A stretch of DNA of 64,000 bases from Kutzneria viridogrisea (lineage in GTDB: Bacteria > Actinomycetota > Actinomycetes > Mycobacteriales > Pseudonocardiaceae), in assembly GCA_014138725.1 (NCBI GenBank), contig JACJID010000009.1, positions 372,001-436,000 on the forward strand, written 5' to 3'. Of this stretch, positions 1-8,033 are shown one piece after another. Within the stretch, counting starts at the first letter, position 1, and each line of letters begins with the position of its first letter. The notes beneath the pieces are model-generated. The model was not told the DNA's origin. It saw only the letters and a list, made by a program, of their open reading frames with translations, and did no database searches. Both the position numbers and the translations under genes were made by a program.

Positions 1-2
1 TG

Positions 3-506
3 GCGGCAGGGGTGATCACCGTGTTCGCGGGCCAGGCGGTGACGCGTGTCAGCGGATCAGCACAGCCGGCGCACATCTCGTCGGCGGCCGGGCACCCCGA
101 CCGACCGTGTCCGGTGGACGGCACCTACCAGGACAAGGACCCGAGTGGCATGAAGCCCGCGGCGATCACCGCATGGCTGGATGTGACGCGGATCGCGGCA
201 GGCGAGGGAGTGACGCTCTGCCTGCACGACGGCAAGCGCGACGCAGAGCAGCAGCGCGCGGAGTTCGAGGACTACGTGCGGAAGTATGGCGCCGAGGTAG
301 CCGCCACCTACGTGCTACCCCCGGAACGCTCCATGCACGTGCAGGGCACAGCCGCGGACGTGCAGCCCAGGGCGTCAGCGCAGTGGCTGGAGCAGAGCAG
401 GGGCAAGTACGGCTGGTGCCGCCGGTACGACAACGAGTTCTGGCACTTCGAGTACGACCCGTCCTACGCGACCGGCGGCTGCCCAGCCCGACAGCCGCAC
501 GCCTGA
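3..506 (+). CDS. M15-family D-alanyl-D-alanine carboxypeptidase-like protein (5' partial)
   Basis: The protein belongs to the VanY/M15B zinc peptidase group, which trims D-Ala from peptidoglycan stem peptides outside the membrane. Counting from a GTG at 12, the zinc ligands are His109 and Asp116 in SMHVQGTAADV and His145 in EFWHFEY, a motif that also carries the family's catalytic Glu. The frame stays open to the left edge, and the first visible residues are hydrophobic and small (AAGVITVFAGQA). That looks like the end of a signal peptide or membrane anchor whose start lies outside the window, so the GTG at 12 is probably not the true start. The stop abuts the stop of the convergent VOC gene. 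The family is clear; the substrate is inferred. Confidence 0.8.
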   Translation, partial: AAGVITVFAGQAVTRVSGSAQPAHISSAAGHPDRPCPVDGTYQDKDPSGMKPAAITAWLDVTRIAAGEGVTLCLHDGKRDAEQQRAEFEDYVRKYGAEVAATYVLPPERSMHVQGTAADVQPRASAQWLEQSRGKYGWCRRYDNEFWHFEYDPSYATGGCPARQPHA

Positions 507-866
507 TCAGCAGGCGCAGAGGCAGAACGTGTGACCTTCGGGGTCGGCGTAGACGCGGAAGGTCCGCTGGGTGTCGAGCAGCCGGGCGCCGAGTCCGAGC
601 ACCCGCTCCTGCTCGGCGTCGAGGTCGTCCACACCCAGGTCGAGGTGCAGCATCTGCGGCCGGTCCTGCGCGGGCCAGGTGGTCGGCTTGAAGTCGGCGG
701 CGTACTGGAAGGCCAGGTTCACGCCGCCGTCCGGGTTGACCAGCACCGCCCGCTCGTCGACGTCCTCGTCCTCGCGCAGCTTCCAGCCGGTCACCTCGGC
801 GTAGAAGCCGGCGAGCGACCTCGGCCGCAGGCTGTCCAGCACGATCGTCCGCACCGAGACGGTCAT
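507..866 (-). CDS. VOC (glyoxalase/bleomycin-resistance fold) protein
   Basis: A 119-residue single-domain member of the vicinal oxygen chelate superfamily. It has the usual paired beta-alpha-beta-beta-beta modules: the N-terminal VRTIVLDSLRPRSLAGFYAEV begins the first, and LHLDLGVDDLDAEQERVLGLG begins the second. It ends in YADPEGHTFCLC, the typical PxGhxF tail. ATG at 866 is preferred over an adjacent GTG at 869 because GGAGG lies about 6 nt upstream. It is transcribed divergently from the CGNR regulator, across about 87 nt that must hold both promoters. The substrate cannot be read from the sequence; relatives act on small electrophiles or bind antibiotics. Confidence 0.8.
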   Translation of the reverse strand: MTVSVRTIVLDSLRPRSLAGFYAEVTGWKLREDEDVDERAVLVNPDGGVNLAFQYAADFKPTTWPAQDRPQMLHLDLGVDDLDAEQERVLGLGARLLDTQRTFRVYADPEGHTFCLCAC

Positions 867-941
867 CACACACCTCCACAGATCGAAACCAGTGAAACGA
901 CTTTGCCGGTTACGGCACGAGACGGCAACCGGTTTGGCGCC

Positions 942-953
942 TAAAGTGGTGTG
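942..953 (+). promoter_or_regulatory. -10 element of a probable leaderless promoter
   Basis: TAAAGT at 942-947 fits the actinobacterial -10 pattern TANNNT and ends 6 nt before a GTG at 954. That spacing would put the transcription start on the start codon. No Shine-Dalgarno sequence precedes 954. Confidence 0.45.
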
Positions 954-1499
954 GTGACTGGTCTGGCCGCCGGCGCTCGCGCCGTGCAGGAATCCGGCTG
1001 GGACGCCGAACGGGACGTGGAGTTGCTACTTGCCTTCCTGAACACCGTGAGCGTCGAAGAAGCCTCCGATGTGCTCGATGACGAGCGCTCCTGGCTGAGA
1101 TGGGTGACCGAGCGCGGTCTCGGCGCCCCGGGGCTTCCGGACCGGGTGAAGACCGTCCGCGACGCCTTGCGCTGCGTGGTGCTGGCGCACCACAACGAGC
1201 AGGGCACGAGCCCCGCGCCCCCGGTGGACGGGGCCGGCGGCACCATCCGGATCGAGCTCAGCGGCGGCGTTCCCGTGCTGACCGCCAGCGACGCGCTGGG
1301 CGCCGTGCTGGCCGCTGCCGCCCGCCTGGCAGTGATGGGCTACTGGGACCGGATCAAGATCTGTCCCGCCGACGACTGCGGCTGGGCCTTCTGCGACCGC
1401 TCCCGCAACCGCTCGCGGACCTGGTGCTCGATGCGGGTCTGCGGCAACCGCGAGAAGGCCCGCAACTGGCGGGAACGCGCCCGCGGCGCCGCCTCCTGA
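954..1499 (+). CDS. CGNR zinc-finger protein (ABATE domain), probable transcriptional regulator
   Basis: A 181-residue protein with an N-terminal ABATE-type region (residues about 10-120, containing LLLAFLNTVSVEE) and a C-terminal CGNR zinc finger. The finger cysteines lie in ICPADDCGWAFCD and WCSMRVCGNREKAR. These proteins are presumed DNA-binding regulators common in actinobacteria; targets here are unknown. The start is set at the second of two adjacent GTG codons (951, 954) because a TAAAGT box ends 6 nt before 954, suggesting leaderless translation. It is divergent from the VOC gene, which it might regulate; that link is inference. Confidence 0.8.
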   Translation: MTGLAAGARAVQESGWDAERDVELLLAFLNTVSVEEASDVLDDERSWLRWVTERGLGAPGLPDRVKTVRDALRCVVLAHHNEQGTSPAPPVDGAGGTIRIELSGGVPVLTASDALGAVLAAAARLAVMGYWDRIKICPADDCGWAFCDRSRNRSRTWCSMRVCGNREKARNWRERARGAAS

Positions 1500-1610
1500 C
1501 GCTCGCGATCGCCCGCCTACCTGGTGACAATCCCCCGCCACTCCCAGGGGGGCGACCCCGACACCAGTCTACCGCCCCACCCCGACAGTCGATCTTCGCC
1601 AAGATCCACA

Positions 1611-1637
1611 TGTGGACAACTCGCCGCCTGTGCACAA
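1611..1637. promoter_or_regulatory. Two DnaA-box-like 9-mers
   Basis: TGTGGACAA (1611-1619) and TGTGCACAA (1629-1637) are reverse complements of TTGTCCACA and TTGTGCACA, which match the DnaA box TTGTNCACA. They share orientation and lie 9 bp apart in the short noncoding gap before the DUF445 stop codon. Two boxes without an AT-rich unwinding element do not make an origin; a DnaA-titration role or chance is possible. Confidence 0.3.
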
Positions 1638-1639
1638 CC

Positions 1640-2899
1640 TCAGAAGAACAGCTGTGACAAGGCGTAGATCACCAGCCCGGCGAGCGCGCCGACCACGGTG
1701 CCGTTGATCCGGATGAACTGCAGGTCCCTGCCGACCTGCAACTCGATCTTGCGCGCGGTCTCCTCGGCGTCCCAGCGCTCGATCGTGTCCGTGATCAGCG
1801 TGGTGATCTCGCCCCGGTAGTTGCCGACCACGTACGCGGCAGCCCCCTCCAGCCAGCCGTCGACCTTCTCGCGCATCGTGTCGTCCTCGACCAACCGGCC
1901 GCCGACCGAGACCAGCCCCTCCAGCACGCGCTTGCGCAGCTCGCTGGACGGGTCCTCGGCGGCGTCGAGCAGCATGCGCTTGGCCGTGGCCCACGCGGAG
2001 CCGATCAGGTTCTGCACCTCGGGGTGCGCGAGCACCTGGCGCTTGACCTGCTCGGCACGTTCCATGGTGGCCGGGTCGTGCTGCATGTCATCGGCGAACT
2101 CGGCCAGGAACCGGTCGACGGCCAGCCGCATCGGGTGGTTGACGTCGGTCTTCACCGCCCAGGCGAAGCCGAGCACCTCGTTGTAGACCTTGTCGGCGAG
2201 CAGGCTGTCGACGAACCGCGGCGACCAGGACGGCGCGCGCTCGGACACCACCCGCTGCACCGTTTCGTGGTTGTCGCGCACCCACTCGTACGCCCGGTCA
2301 CACACCAGGTCGACCAGCTTGTGGTGCGCCCCGTCCTCCAGCACCTGCCCCAGCAGCTTGCCCAGCGGCGGCCCCCAGGGGAACGCCACCAGCCTACGCA
2401 CCACGGCCTGCTCCAGCACCGCCTGCACGTCCTCGTCGCGCAGCACGGCGATGACGCCCTTGGCGACGTTGGCCAGCTCCGAGGTGACCCGCTCGGCGTT
2501 GTCGCGCTGGGCGAGCCAGCCGCCAACCCGTCGGGCGATCTGCGCCCGGCGCAGCTTCTCCCGCACGACCACCTCGGACAGGAAGTTCGTGCCGACGAAC
2601 TCGCCGAGGCTGGCGCCCAGCACGTCCTTGCGGGTCGGGATGATCGCGGTGTGCGGGATCGGCAGGCCCAGCGGCCGCCGGAACAACGCGGTCACCGCGA
2701 ACCAGTCGGCCAGCGCACCGACCATGCCCGCCTCTGCCGCTGCGCGGACGTAGCCCAGCCAGGCCGGACCGCCCAGCCAGCTGGTCACCGCGTAGATGAC
2801 CGTCGCGACGGCCAGCAGGCCACCCGCGACCAGCTTCATCCGCCGCAGAGCCCTGCGCTTCACCTGGTCGGCCGCCGTGAGTTGCTCCACTCCCGCCAT
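1640..2899 (-). CDS. DUF445-family membrane protein
   Basis: 419 residues with the DUF445 arrangement. Near the N-terminus are one or two hydrophobic segments (VAGGLLAVATVIYAVTSWL and the family-typical AGMVGALADWFAVTALFRRP). A long charged, mostly helical soluble region follows (about 70-390), and a C-terminal membrane segment (VVGALAGLVIYALSQLFF) ends the chain. The signature IPHTAIIPTRKD with LGEFVGTNFL follows the first membrane region. ATG at 2899 has a GGGGGA sequence about 5 nt upstream. The function of this family is not established. It is transcribed alone, divergent from dapC. Confidence 0.8.
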   Translation of the reverse strand: MAGVEQLTAADQVKRRALRRMKLVAGGLLAVATVIYAVTSWLGGPAWLGYVRAAAEAGMVGALADWFAVTALFRRPLGLPIPHTAIIPTRKDVLGASLGEFVGTNFLSEVVVREKLRRAQIARRVGGWLAQRDNAERVTSELANVAKGVIAVLRDEDVQAVLEQAVVRRLVAFPWGPPLGKLLGQVLEDGAHHKLVDLVCDRAYEWVRDNHETVQRVVSERAPSWSPRFVDSLLADKVYNEVLGFAWAVKTDVNHPMRLAVDRFLAEFADDMQHDPATMERAEQVKRQVLAHPEVQNLIGSAWATAKRMLLDAAEDPSSELRKRVLEGLVSVGGRLVEDDTMREKVDGWLEGAAAYVVGNYRGEITTLITDTIERWDAEETARKIELQVGRDLQFIRINGTVVGALAGLVIYALSQLFF

Positions 2900-2994
2900 T
2901 GTTCCCCCACAACAGTCCGAGCGGCCCGCCGAGCGGCAACTTCCCGGGCGTACCCGGATGACAGCTCAGGGACGGATCAGCGAGGATCCCGGAT

Positions 2995-4158
2995 GTGCGA
3001 ACACCAGCGCTCGTGTCAAGGCTGCGCCCCTTCACCTCGACGATCTTCGCGGAGATGACCGCGTTGGCCACCCGGACCGGGGCGGTCAACCTGGGCCAGG
3101 GCTTCCCGGACACCGACGGACCCGCGTCCATGCTCGCCGCCGCCCAGCGGGCGATCGCCGAGGGCGTGAACCAGTACCCGCCGGGCCCGGGACGGCCGGA
3201 ACTGCGCCAGGCCATCGCCGAGCACCGCACCAGGTACGGCACCGAGTACGACCCCGACAGCCAGGTGCTGGTGACCGTCGGCGCCACCGAGGCGATCGCG
3301 GCGGCCCTGCTCGCGCTGGTCGAACCGGGCGACGAGGTGCTGCTGGTCGAGCCGTACTACGACTCCTACGCGGCCTCCGTCGCGATGGCCGGAGCGACCA
3401 GGAGGGTCGTGTCGCTCGTGGAGGACGGCGACCGGCTGGCGCTGGACGTCGAGGCGCTGCGCGCGGCCGTCACCCCGCGCACGAAGGCCCTGCTGCTCAA
3501 CTCCCCGCACAACCCGACCGGCACCGTGTTCAACCGCCAGGAGATGGAAGCGGTCGCCAGGCTGTGCCAGGAGCACGACCTGATCGCGATCACCGACGAG
3601 GTCTACGAGCACTTGGTCTTCGACGGCAAGGAACACATCTCGCTGGCCTCGCTGCCGGGCATGGCCGAGCGGACGCTGGCGATCTCCAGCTCCGGCAAGA
3701 CCTTCAACGCCACGGGCTGGAAGGTCGGCTGGGTGTGCGGCCCCGCGGAGCTGGTCGCGGCGGTGCGCGCGGCCAAGCAGTTCCTGACCTTCGTCGGCAG
3801 CGCCCCGTTCCAGCCCGCCGTGGCGCACGCCCTGCGCACCGAGCTGGCCTGGGTCGACCAGTTGCGTGACGACCTGCAACGCAAGCGGGACCGGCTCGCT
3901 GAGGGGCTGTCCGACGCGGGCTTCGGCGTGCGCGCCACCGAGGGCACCTACTTCGTGTGCGCGGACGTGCGGCCGCTGGGCTTCACCGACGGGGCCGAGC
4001 TGTGCCGCCAGCTGCCCGAGCGCATCGGCGTGGCGGGTGTGCCGGTGCAGGTGTTCACCGACTCCCCGCAGGAGTGGAGCCATCTCGTCCGGTTTGCGTT
4101 CTGCAAGCGCGACGAGGTAATCGACGAGGCGATCGCCCGGCTGCGCAAGCTCGGCTGA
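2995..4158 (+). CDS. dapC: N-succinyldiaminopimelate aminotransferase-like PLP enzyme
   Basis: A fold-type I, class I/II aminotransferase of 387 residues. It closely resembles what I recall of mycobacterial DapC: NLGQGFPD near the N-terminus, INQYPPGPG-like VNQYPPGPGRPELRQAI, the PLP-binding ITDEVYEHLVF, and SSSGKTFNATGWKVGW carrying the Schiff-base lysine. DapC converts N-succinyl-2-amino-6-oxopimelate to N-succinyl-LL-DAP in lysine/peptidoglycan precursor synthesis. A GTG at 3013, giving VSRLRPFTSTIFAEM, matches the usual family N-terminus even better than the GTG at 2995, so the first six residues are uncertain. A strong hairpin follows the gene. A general kynurenine/methionine-type aminotransferase is the alternative. 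Confidence 0.8.
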   Translation: MRTPALVSRLRPFTSTIFAEMTALATRTGAVNLGQGFPDTDGPASMLAAAQRAIAEGVNQYPPGPGRPELRQAIAEHRTRYGTEYDPDSQVLVTVGATEAIAAALLALVEPGDEVLLVEPYYDSYAASVAMAGATRRVVSLVEDGDRLALDVEALRAAVTPRTKALLLNSPHNPTGTVFNRQEMEAVARLCQEHDLIAITDEVYEHLVFDGKEHISLASLPGMAERTLAISSSGKTFNATGWKVGWVCGPAELVAAVRAAKQFLTFVGSAPFQPAVAHALRTELAWVDQLRDDLQRKRDRLAEGLSDAGFGVRATEGTYFVCADVRPLGFTDGAELCRQLPERIGVAGVPVQVFTDSPQEWSHLVRFAFCKRDEVIDEAIARLRKLG

Positions 4159-4167
4159 ACGCAGGCG

Positions 4168-4207
4168 TGACAAAGGGGTCTCAGGCGCAATCGAGACCCC
4201 TTTGTCA
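4168..4207. terminator. Perfect 15-bp stem hairpin, probable bidirectional terminator
   Basis: Arms 4168-4182 (TGACAAAGGGGTCTC) and 4193-4207 are perfectly complementary around a 10-nt loop. It lies between the dapC stop and the convergent small gene. The stem itself carries an A-rich/T-rich base, so it could work in both directions. Confidence 0.75.
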
Positions 4208-4217
4208 CCTAATTACG

Positions 4218-4391
4218 TCAACTCACCAGACGCATTGCGGCCCACGGATCGGCAATACGCTGACCGAGTGATGTGGCCGCGCGGAGCACCTCGACCGGTA
4301 CCGGATCGATTCGGTCCAGCATCGACCTGAGCAGTCGCAGCAGTTGCCGTTCCTCCTCGCCGAGCAGTTCCCACAGCGGCGTCCCAGTCAT
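4218..4391 (-). CDS. Small acidic protein coupled to an ECF sigma factor
   Basis: A 57-residue reading frame beginning MTGTPLWELLGEEERQLL whose ATG overlaps the sigma-factor stop codon (ATGA, 4388-4391). It is predicted helical, has no membrane segment and no zinc-binding HxxxCxxC of classical anti-sigma factors. The coupling suggests a helper or regulator of the sigma factor, but I do not recognise a family. A longer in-frame upstream extension is only the shadow of the sigma gene. Confidence 0.5.
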   Translation of the reverse strand: MTGTPLWELLGEEERQLLRLLRSMLDRIDPVPVEVLRAATSLGQRIADPWAAMRLVS

Positions 4392-4969
4392 GACGCGCAC
4401 TCCTCGAACAAACCAGCGAGTGCCGCCTTGCGCCGCAGCACCCGGAGGCAGCGGAGCCGGGTCTTGGCGATGCTGCCCGGCGCCAGCCCGACCGCGGTGC
4501 CGACCTGTTCGGCGGTCAGCTCCGGGCTGTGCGCGAGCAGTCGCAGCACCTGCTGGCAGCGCTCGGGCAGCTGCCCGAAGGCGTGCCACAGCGTGCGGTC
4601 GCGGTCAGCCAGCACCGCACGCGGCTCGGGGCCGTCCCAGTTCGGTTCGGGCTCTCTCAGCTCCTCAACTGGGATTTCCCGGCGGCGACCGGCCAGCAGC
4701 CGCAGCGACTCGCGCCGGGCAGTGGTGGCCAGCCACCCCGCTACCGCCTCCCGGTCGCGGATCGTGTGCGCCTTCTCGTGGAAGGCGAGCCAGGTGTTCT
4801 GCACGACGTCAGCGGCGTCGGCGGGGCTGAGCCGGTGCGCCCTGGCCACGGCCCACAGCGTGGGCGAGTAGCGGGCCACCAGCAGCCCTGCCGCGCCCCG
4901 ATCCCCCTCGATCGCCGCCAGCACGAGCGAGCCGACGCGCCCGCCCTCGGACGGTGAGTTCTCGTACAT
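4388..4969 (-). CDS. ECF-type RNA polymerase sigma factor
   Basis: 193 residues. Region 2 spans about 25-90, with LSPADAADVVQNTWLAF (the sigma2 DxxQ-type core-binding helix) and AGWLATTARRESLRLLAGRR. Region 4 spans about 130-185, with FGQLPERCQQVLRLL and the helix-turn-helix LTAEQVGTAVGLAPGSIAKT. This is the sigma-70 family group IV architecture. ATG at 4969 has GGAGG about 4 nt upstream and gives the family length. No anti-sigma factor with a membrane anchor is next to it; only the coupled 57-residue protein follows. Its regulon is unknown. Confidence 0.85.
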   Translation of the reverse strand: MYENSPSEGGRVGSLVLAAIEGDRGAAGLLVARYSPTLWAVARAHRLSPADAADVVQNTWLAFHEKAHTIRDREAVAGWLATTARRESLRLLAGRRREIPVEELREPEPNWDGPEPRAVLADRDRTLWHAFGQLPERCQQVLRLLAHSPELTAEQVGTAVGLAPGSIAKTRLRCLRVLRRKAALAGLFEECAS

Positions 4970-5243
4970 CCGATCCTCCCGGTCGGTGTGTTCGACACGG
5001 GTTAGAAGTGGGGCGCCACCGTTCCGATCCGCCAAGTGGCCGAAAACCCTCAAACGAGTGGCCCAGCGAACAAGGCAACACACCGTGGCCGAGTTGTGCA
5101 AGACTGATGTCAGACAGTGACGGACTTGGCGCCTATCCGGGTGGTTCCCGGCTAGTACGTGTGCAAATCGACACGCCAGTGCTAAACATGACGCATCGCC
5201 GAGTCCGACAACGTCACTTGTTTTTCGGCCGGTAAGGCGGACG

Positions 5244-6113
5244 GTGGTGGTGGGAGTGGCCAGCACGGGGACGACGCAGCGCGTCGGCGCTGTGTTGTGT
5301 GCTGCCGCCCGCCGGGCCGTGATCACCGGCGGACTGGTTCTGTTCGCCTGGTTGCTGGGCAGTGCCGTGGCCAACGCGGCGACCGCACCCGACTCCACCG
5401 CGAGCGCGCCGACGGCGGCCAGCGAGCCGACGACCAGTGAGACCGTCCAGCGCGACCCCGGCCTGCTCTCCAGGCTGATCACCACCTTGCTCGGCCCGCA
5501 GCGCCAGGACACCGGCGGCGGCTCCACCTCGACCAGCAAGGACCCCGTCATCCCGCCCATCGACGTCACCGGCTCGGGTGGCGGCACCTCCGGCGGCGGG
5601 GGCACGGTCATCCTGCCCGCCCCGGTCGAGGGCGGCAGTGGCTCCGGGTCCTCCGGCAGCGGCTCCTCGGGCGGCGGCGTGTGGACCGGGTCCACCTCGG
5701 TCAGCGTGCCCGTCGTCAAGCCCGCACCCGAGGAAGCACCGCCGGTCACCCATCAGGCGCCGCCCCCGGCACGCACGAGCCAGCCCGCCCCGGACTGGCA
5801 CGCCGTCACCGAGCAGGTCGCGGCGACCCCGATGACGGTGGTCGCATCCATGAGCGCGCCGGTGACCACCCCCGAGCCCGCGCAACGCCCCAGCGACGTC
5901 CCGTTGCAGCCGCAGCCGGCCTCGCAACCGATCTCCAGCCCGTCCACGGGTACCGGCCTGTCCGGTCACGACCTGGGCGGCAACAGCGGCCTGACCGGTG
6001 TGGTCCCGCCGCAGACCGGCTTCCAGCCGACCCCGGGGTCCTCCACCGACGAACTGCACGCCAAGCGCGTCAGCGACGGTGTCCCCGGACTCCCCAGCAC
6101 CTCGCCGGACTGA
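5244..6113 (+). CDS. Secreted low-complexity Ser/Gly/Pro/Thr-rich protein
   Basis: 289 residues starting at the first of several GTG codons. A signal peptide is clear: twin Arg region ARRAVITGG, a hydrophobic core LVLFAWLLGSAVA, and a probable cleavage at ANA-AT. The rest is low complexity: Gly/Ser runs (GGSGSGSSGSGSSGGG), then Pro/Thr/Gln-rich sequence, ending GVPGLPSTSPD. There are no recognisable catalytic motifs and no sorting signal. Such proteins are usually exported cell-wall or surface proteins. Its start codon is uncertain within the GTG run (5244, 5247, 5250). Confidence 0.65.
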   Translation: MVVGVASTGTTQRVGAVLCAAARRAVITGGLVLFAWLLGSAVANAATAPDSTASAPTAASEPTTSETVQRDPGLLSRLITTLLGPQRQDTGGGSTSTSKDPVIPPIDVTGSGGGTSGGGGTVILPAPVEGGSGSGSSGSGSSGGGVWTGSTSVSVPVVKPAPEEAPPVTHQAPPPARTSQPAPDWHAVTEQVAATPMTVVASMSAPVTTPEPAQRPSDVPLQPQPASQPISSPSTGTGLSGHDLGGNSGLTGVVPPQTGFQPTPGSSTDELHAKRVSDGVPGLPSTSPD

Positions 6114-6140
6114 CCGCGCCCACGGCCGTCGGGCACACGT

Positions 6141-6177
6141 GTGCCCGGACATGGCCGTACCGAGCCGATCCGGGCAC
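6141..6177 (+). terminator. Hairpin downstream of the secreted protein gene
   Basis: Arms GTGCCCGGA (6141-6149) and TCCGGGCAC (6169-6177) pair perfectly 28 nt after the stop codon. There is no U-tract, so termination efficiency is doubtful. The 6114-6514 stretch otherwise holds only this and the hairpin at 6446. Confidence 0.35.
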
Positions 6178-6445
6178 GGGGATGCCCCCATGTGGATCCG
6201 CGTCAGGCGCACAACGATCGTGTCGAGCACGTCCTCCCGGTCCAGTCGTGCCGCATGACGTGGGTCCTCCCCCGAAGTCCCGGATCGTCCCGACCTGCCG
6301 ACCGCGCCCGGTCAGGTCGGGGGCTGGCCCCGGCGTCGCGTTGCCCCCGTGACGCCGGGGCTCCACCAACTTGGTCACTCACGACACCCGTCCGGCACTA
6401 CGAGGGGCAGAGCCGGGTTGGGTGTCGCGAGTGGCCAACCGAGAT

Positions 6446-6500
6446 GCGCTGAGCGGGAACCAGGGTCCACGTGAACCGGTTCCGCTCAGCGCTCTCTTTT
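6446..6500 (+). terminator. Rho-independent terminator, plus strand
   Basis: GCGCTGAGCGGGAACC (6446-6461) pairs with GGTTCCGCTCAGCGC (6478-6492) with one bulged G, followed by TCTCTTTT. The T-run is on the plus strand, so it stops transcripts coming from the left and shields the convergent MocR gene. Confidence 0.65.
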
Positions 6501-6514
6501 GTTTCCAGCCACTT

Positions 6515-7972
6515 CTAGGCAACCGGCAGTTCATCGTCCACTGTGGACAAGCTGCCCCCGCCGCCCACCGAGGCGGCCAGCCGCCCCAGGTCGCGGGCGG
6601 CCCCGGCGAGTACCTCGGCGGGCAGCGCGTAGGGCAGGCGGAGCCGGCGCTCCATGCCACCGTGCACCGCGAAGCCGGACGAGAGCGCCAGCCGCAGCCC
6701 GAATCCCCGCGCCGCGACCGCGAGCCGACTGCTGATCGGCGCGTCGAGGCGGCACCACAGGCTGAGCCCACCATCCGGCACTCGGAAACTCCACTGAGGA
6801 CAGTGCTGGCGCAGCGCCGAGACGAGCGCGTCCCGCAGCACGGCGATTTCCCCGCGTCGCCTGCGCAGCACCGGTTCGGGATCGCTCAGCAGCTCGGCGA
6901 GGATCAGCTGGTCGAACACCGGTGAGCCCAGGTCCACCGCGGAGCGCGCGGCGACCAGCCGGTGCACCAGCTCGACCGGAGCCCGCACCCAGCCCAGCCG
7001 CAGCCCACCCCAGTAGGTCTTGCTCGCCGATCCGATCGTGATCACGTGGTCCTCGCCGAAGCAGGCCACCGGCGGCCGTGGGCTCGGGCCGTCGGCACCG
7101 AGGTCCAGTTCCACCATCGTCTCGTCGATCACCGCGAAGGTGCGAGTGCGGCGCAGCAGCGCGACCAGCCGCCCGCGGTCCTCTTCGGACATGCGCAGCC
7201 CGGTCGGGTTGTGGAAGTCGGTCTGCAGGTAGGCCAGTCGAGGTGCCGACTGGCGGATCGCCGCCTCGATGCCGTCGAGATCCCACCCGTCCTCGGTCAG
7301 CGCCACCGGCACCGGCAGTCCGCTCGCCGACCTGATCGCGTGCAGCGCGTTGGGGTACGTCGGCTGCTCCACCAGAACCCGGTCGCCGGGGCCGACGAGC
7401 AGGCGCAGGACGAGCACGAACGCGTGGTGTGCGCCGTTGGTGACGACGACCTGGTCGGCGGTGGTCGGCAGACCGCGCTCGGTGTACCGGTCGGCGATGC
7501 GTCGGCGCAGCAGGTCCAGCCCGCACTGGTGGTAGCCGGGATCCGACATGTACTCGGGCAGCCGGAGCCGGGCCGCGTCCACCGCGGCCACGAGTTCGTG
7601 CGGGGCGGGCAGGGCGGCGTGCGCGAGGTTGAGCAGCCGGGGCTCGACGGGCGGTTCGGCGGCCGGGCTCGCGGCGGTCGCGGGCAGCGTGATCCAGGAG
7701 CCCGAACCCTGCCGACTGGCCACGAACCCCTCGGTGCGGAGGTGGTCGAGGGCTGCGGTGATCATGGTCCGGCTGGCGCCGAGCGCCTGGGCCAGCTCTC
7801 GCTCGGCGGGCAGCCTGGTCCCCGCGGGCAGCCTGCCGTCGAGCACCAGCAGGCGCAGCGCGGCGGACAGGTCGGCCGAGGCGCTGCGTGCACCGCGGAT
7901 CCGCCACTCACCCAGCTGGCCGGCCAGCCGGGCACCGCCTATCCGCGCTCCCAGGGGTATCGCCGCATCCAT
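6515..7972 (-). CDS. MocR-type transcriptional regulator (GntR wHTH fused to aminotransferase-like domain)
   Basis: 485 residues. The N-terminal winged helix (about 25-95) contains LPAGTRLPAERELAQALG and TMITAALDHLRTEGFVASRQGSGSWI, the GntR signature. The rest is a fold-type I PLP domain with TNGAHHAFVLVLRLL, QTDFHNPTGLRM and TIGSASKTYWGGLRLGW, which contains the PLP lysine. MocR regulators sense PLP/amino compounds. ATG at 7972 (MDAAIPLGARIGG) is chosen because the 21 upstream codons run through the operator region. It is divergent from a YczE-type membrane protein, the same pairing as yczR-yczE of Bacillus subtilis. Confidence 0.88.
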   Translation of the reverse strand: MDAAIPLGARIGGARLAGQLGEWRIRGARSASADLSAALRLLVLDGRLPAGTRLPAERELAQALGASRTMITAALDHLRTEGFVASRQGSGSWITLPATAASPAAEPPVEPRLLNLAHAALPAPHELVAAVDAARLRLPEYMSDPGYHQCGLDLLRRRIADRYTERGLPTTADQVVVTNGAHHAFVLVLRLLVGPGDRVLVEQPTYPNALHAIRSASGLPVPVALTEDGWDLDGIEAAIRQSAPRLAYLQTDFHNPTGLRMSEEDRGRLVALLRRTRTFAVIDETMVELDLGADGPSPRPPVACFGEDHVITIGSASKTYWGGLRLGWVRAPVELVHRLVAARSAVDLGSPVFDQLILAELLSDPEPVLRRRRGEIAVLRDALVSALRQHCPQWSFRVPDGGLSLWCRLDAPISSRLAVAARGFGLRLALSSGFAVHGGMERRLRLPYALPAEVLAGAARDLGRLAASVGGGGSLSTVDDELPVA

Positions 7973-7974
7973 GC

Positions 7975-8014
7975 GGCCAATTATTGAAGATTGGCCATTG
8001 AAGTAAAGGCCAAT
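7975..8014. promoter_or_regulatory. Operator repeats between the MocR regulator and yczE-like genes
   Basis: GGCCAAT occurs at 7975-7981 and 8008-8014, its reverse complement ATTGGCC at 7990-7996, and ATTGAAG as a direct repeat at 7983-7989 and 7997-8003. This AT-rich island lies between the divergent start codons. MocR proteins typically bind direct repeats of this kind, so it is the likely autoregulatory and target site. Confidence 0.6.
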
Positions 8015-8033
8015 CCCCCCGGAGGGTGGGCAC

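Noticed and set aside
1611-1637. Chromosomal origin of replication
   Set aside because: Only two boxes, no AT-rich unwinding region, and no dnaA, dnaN or rpmH nearby.
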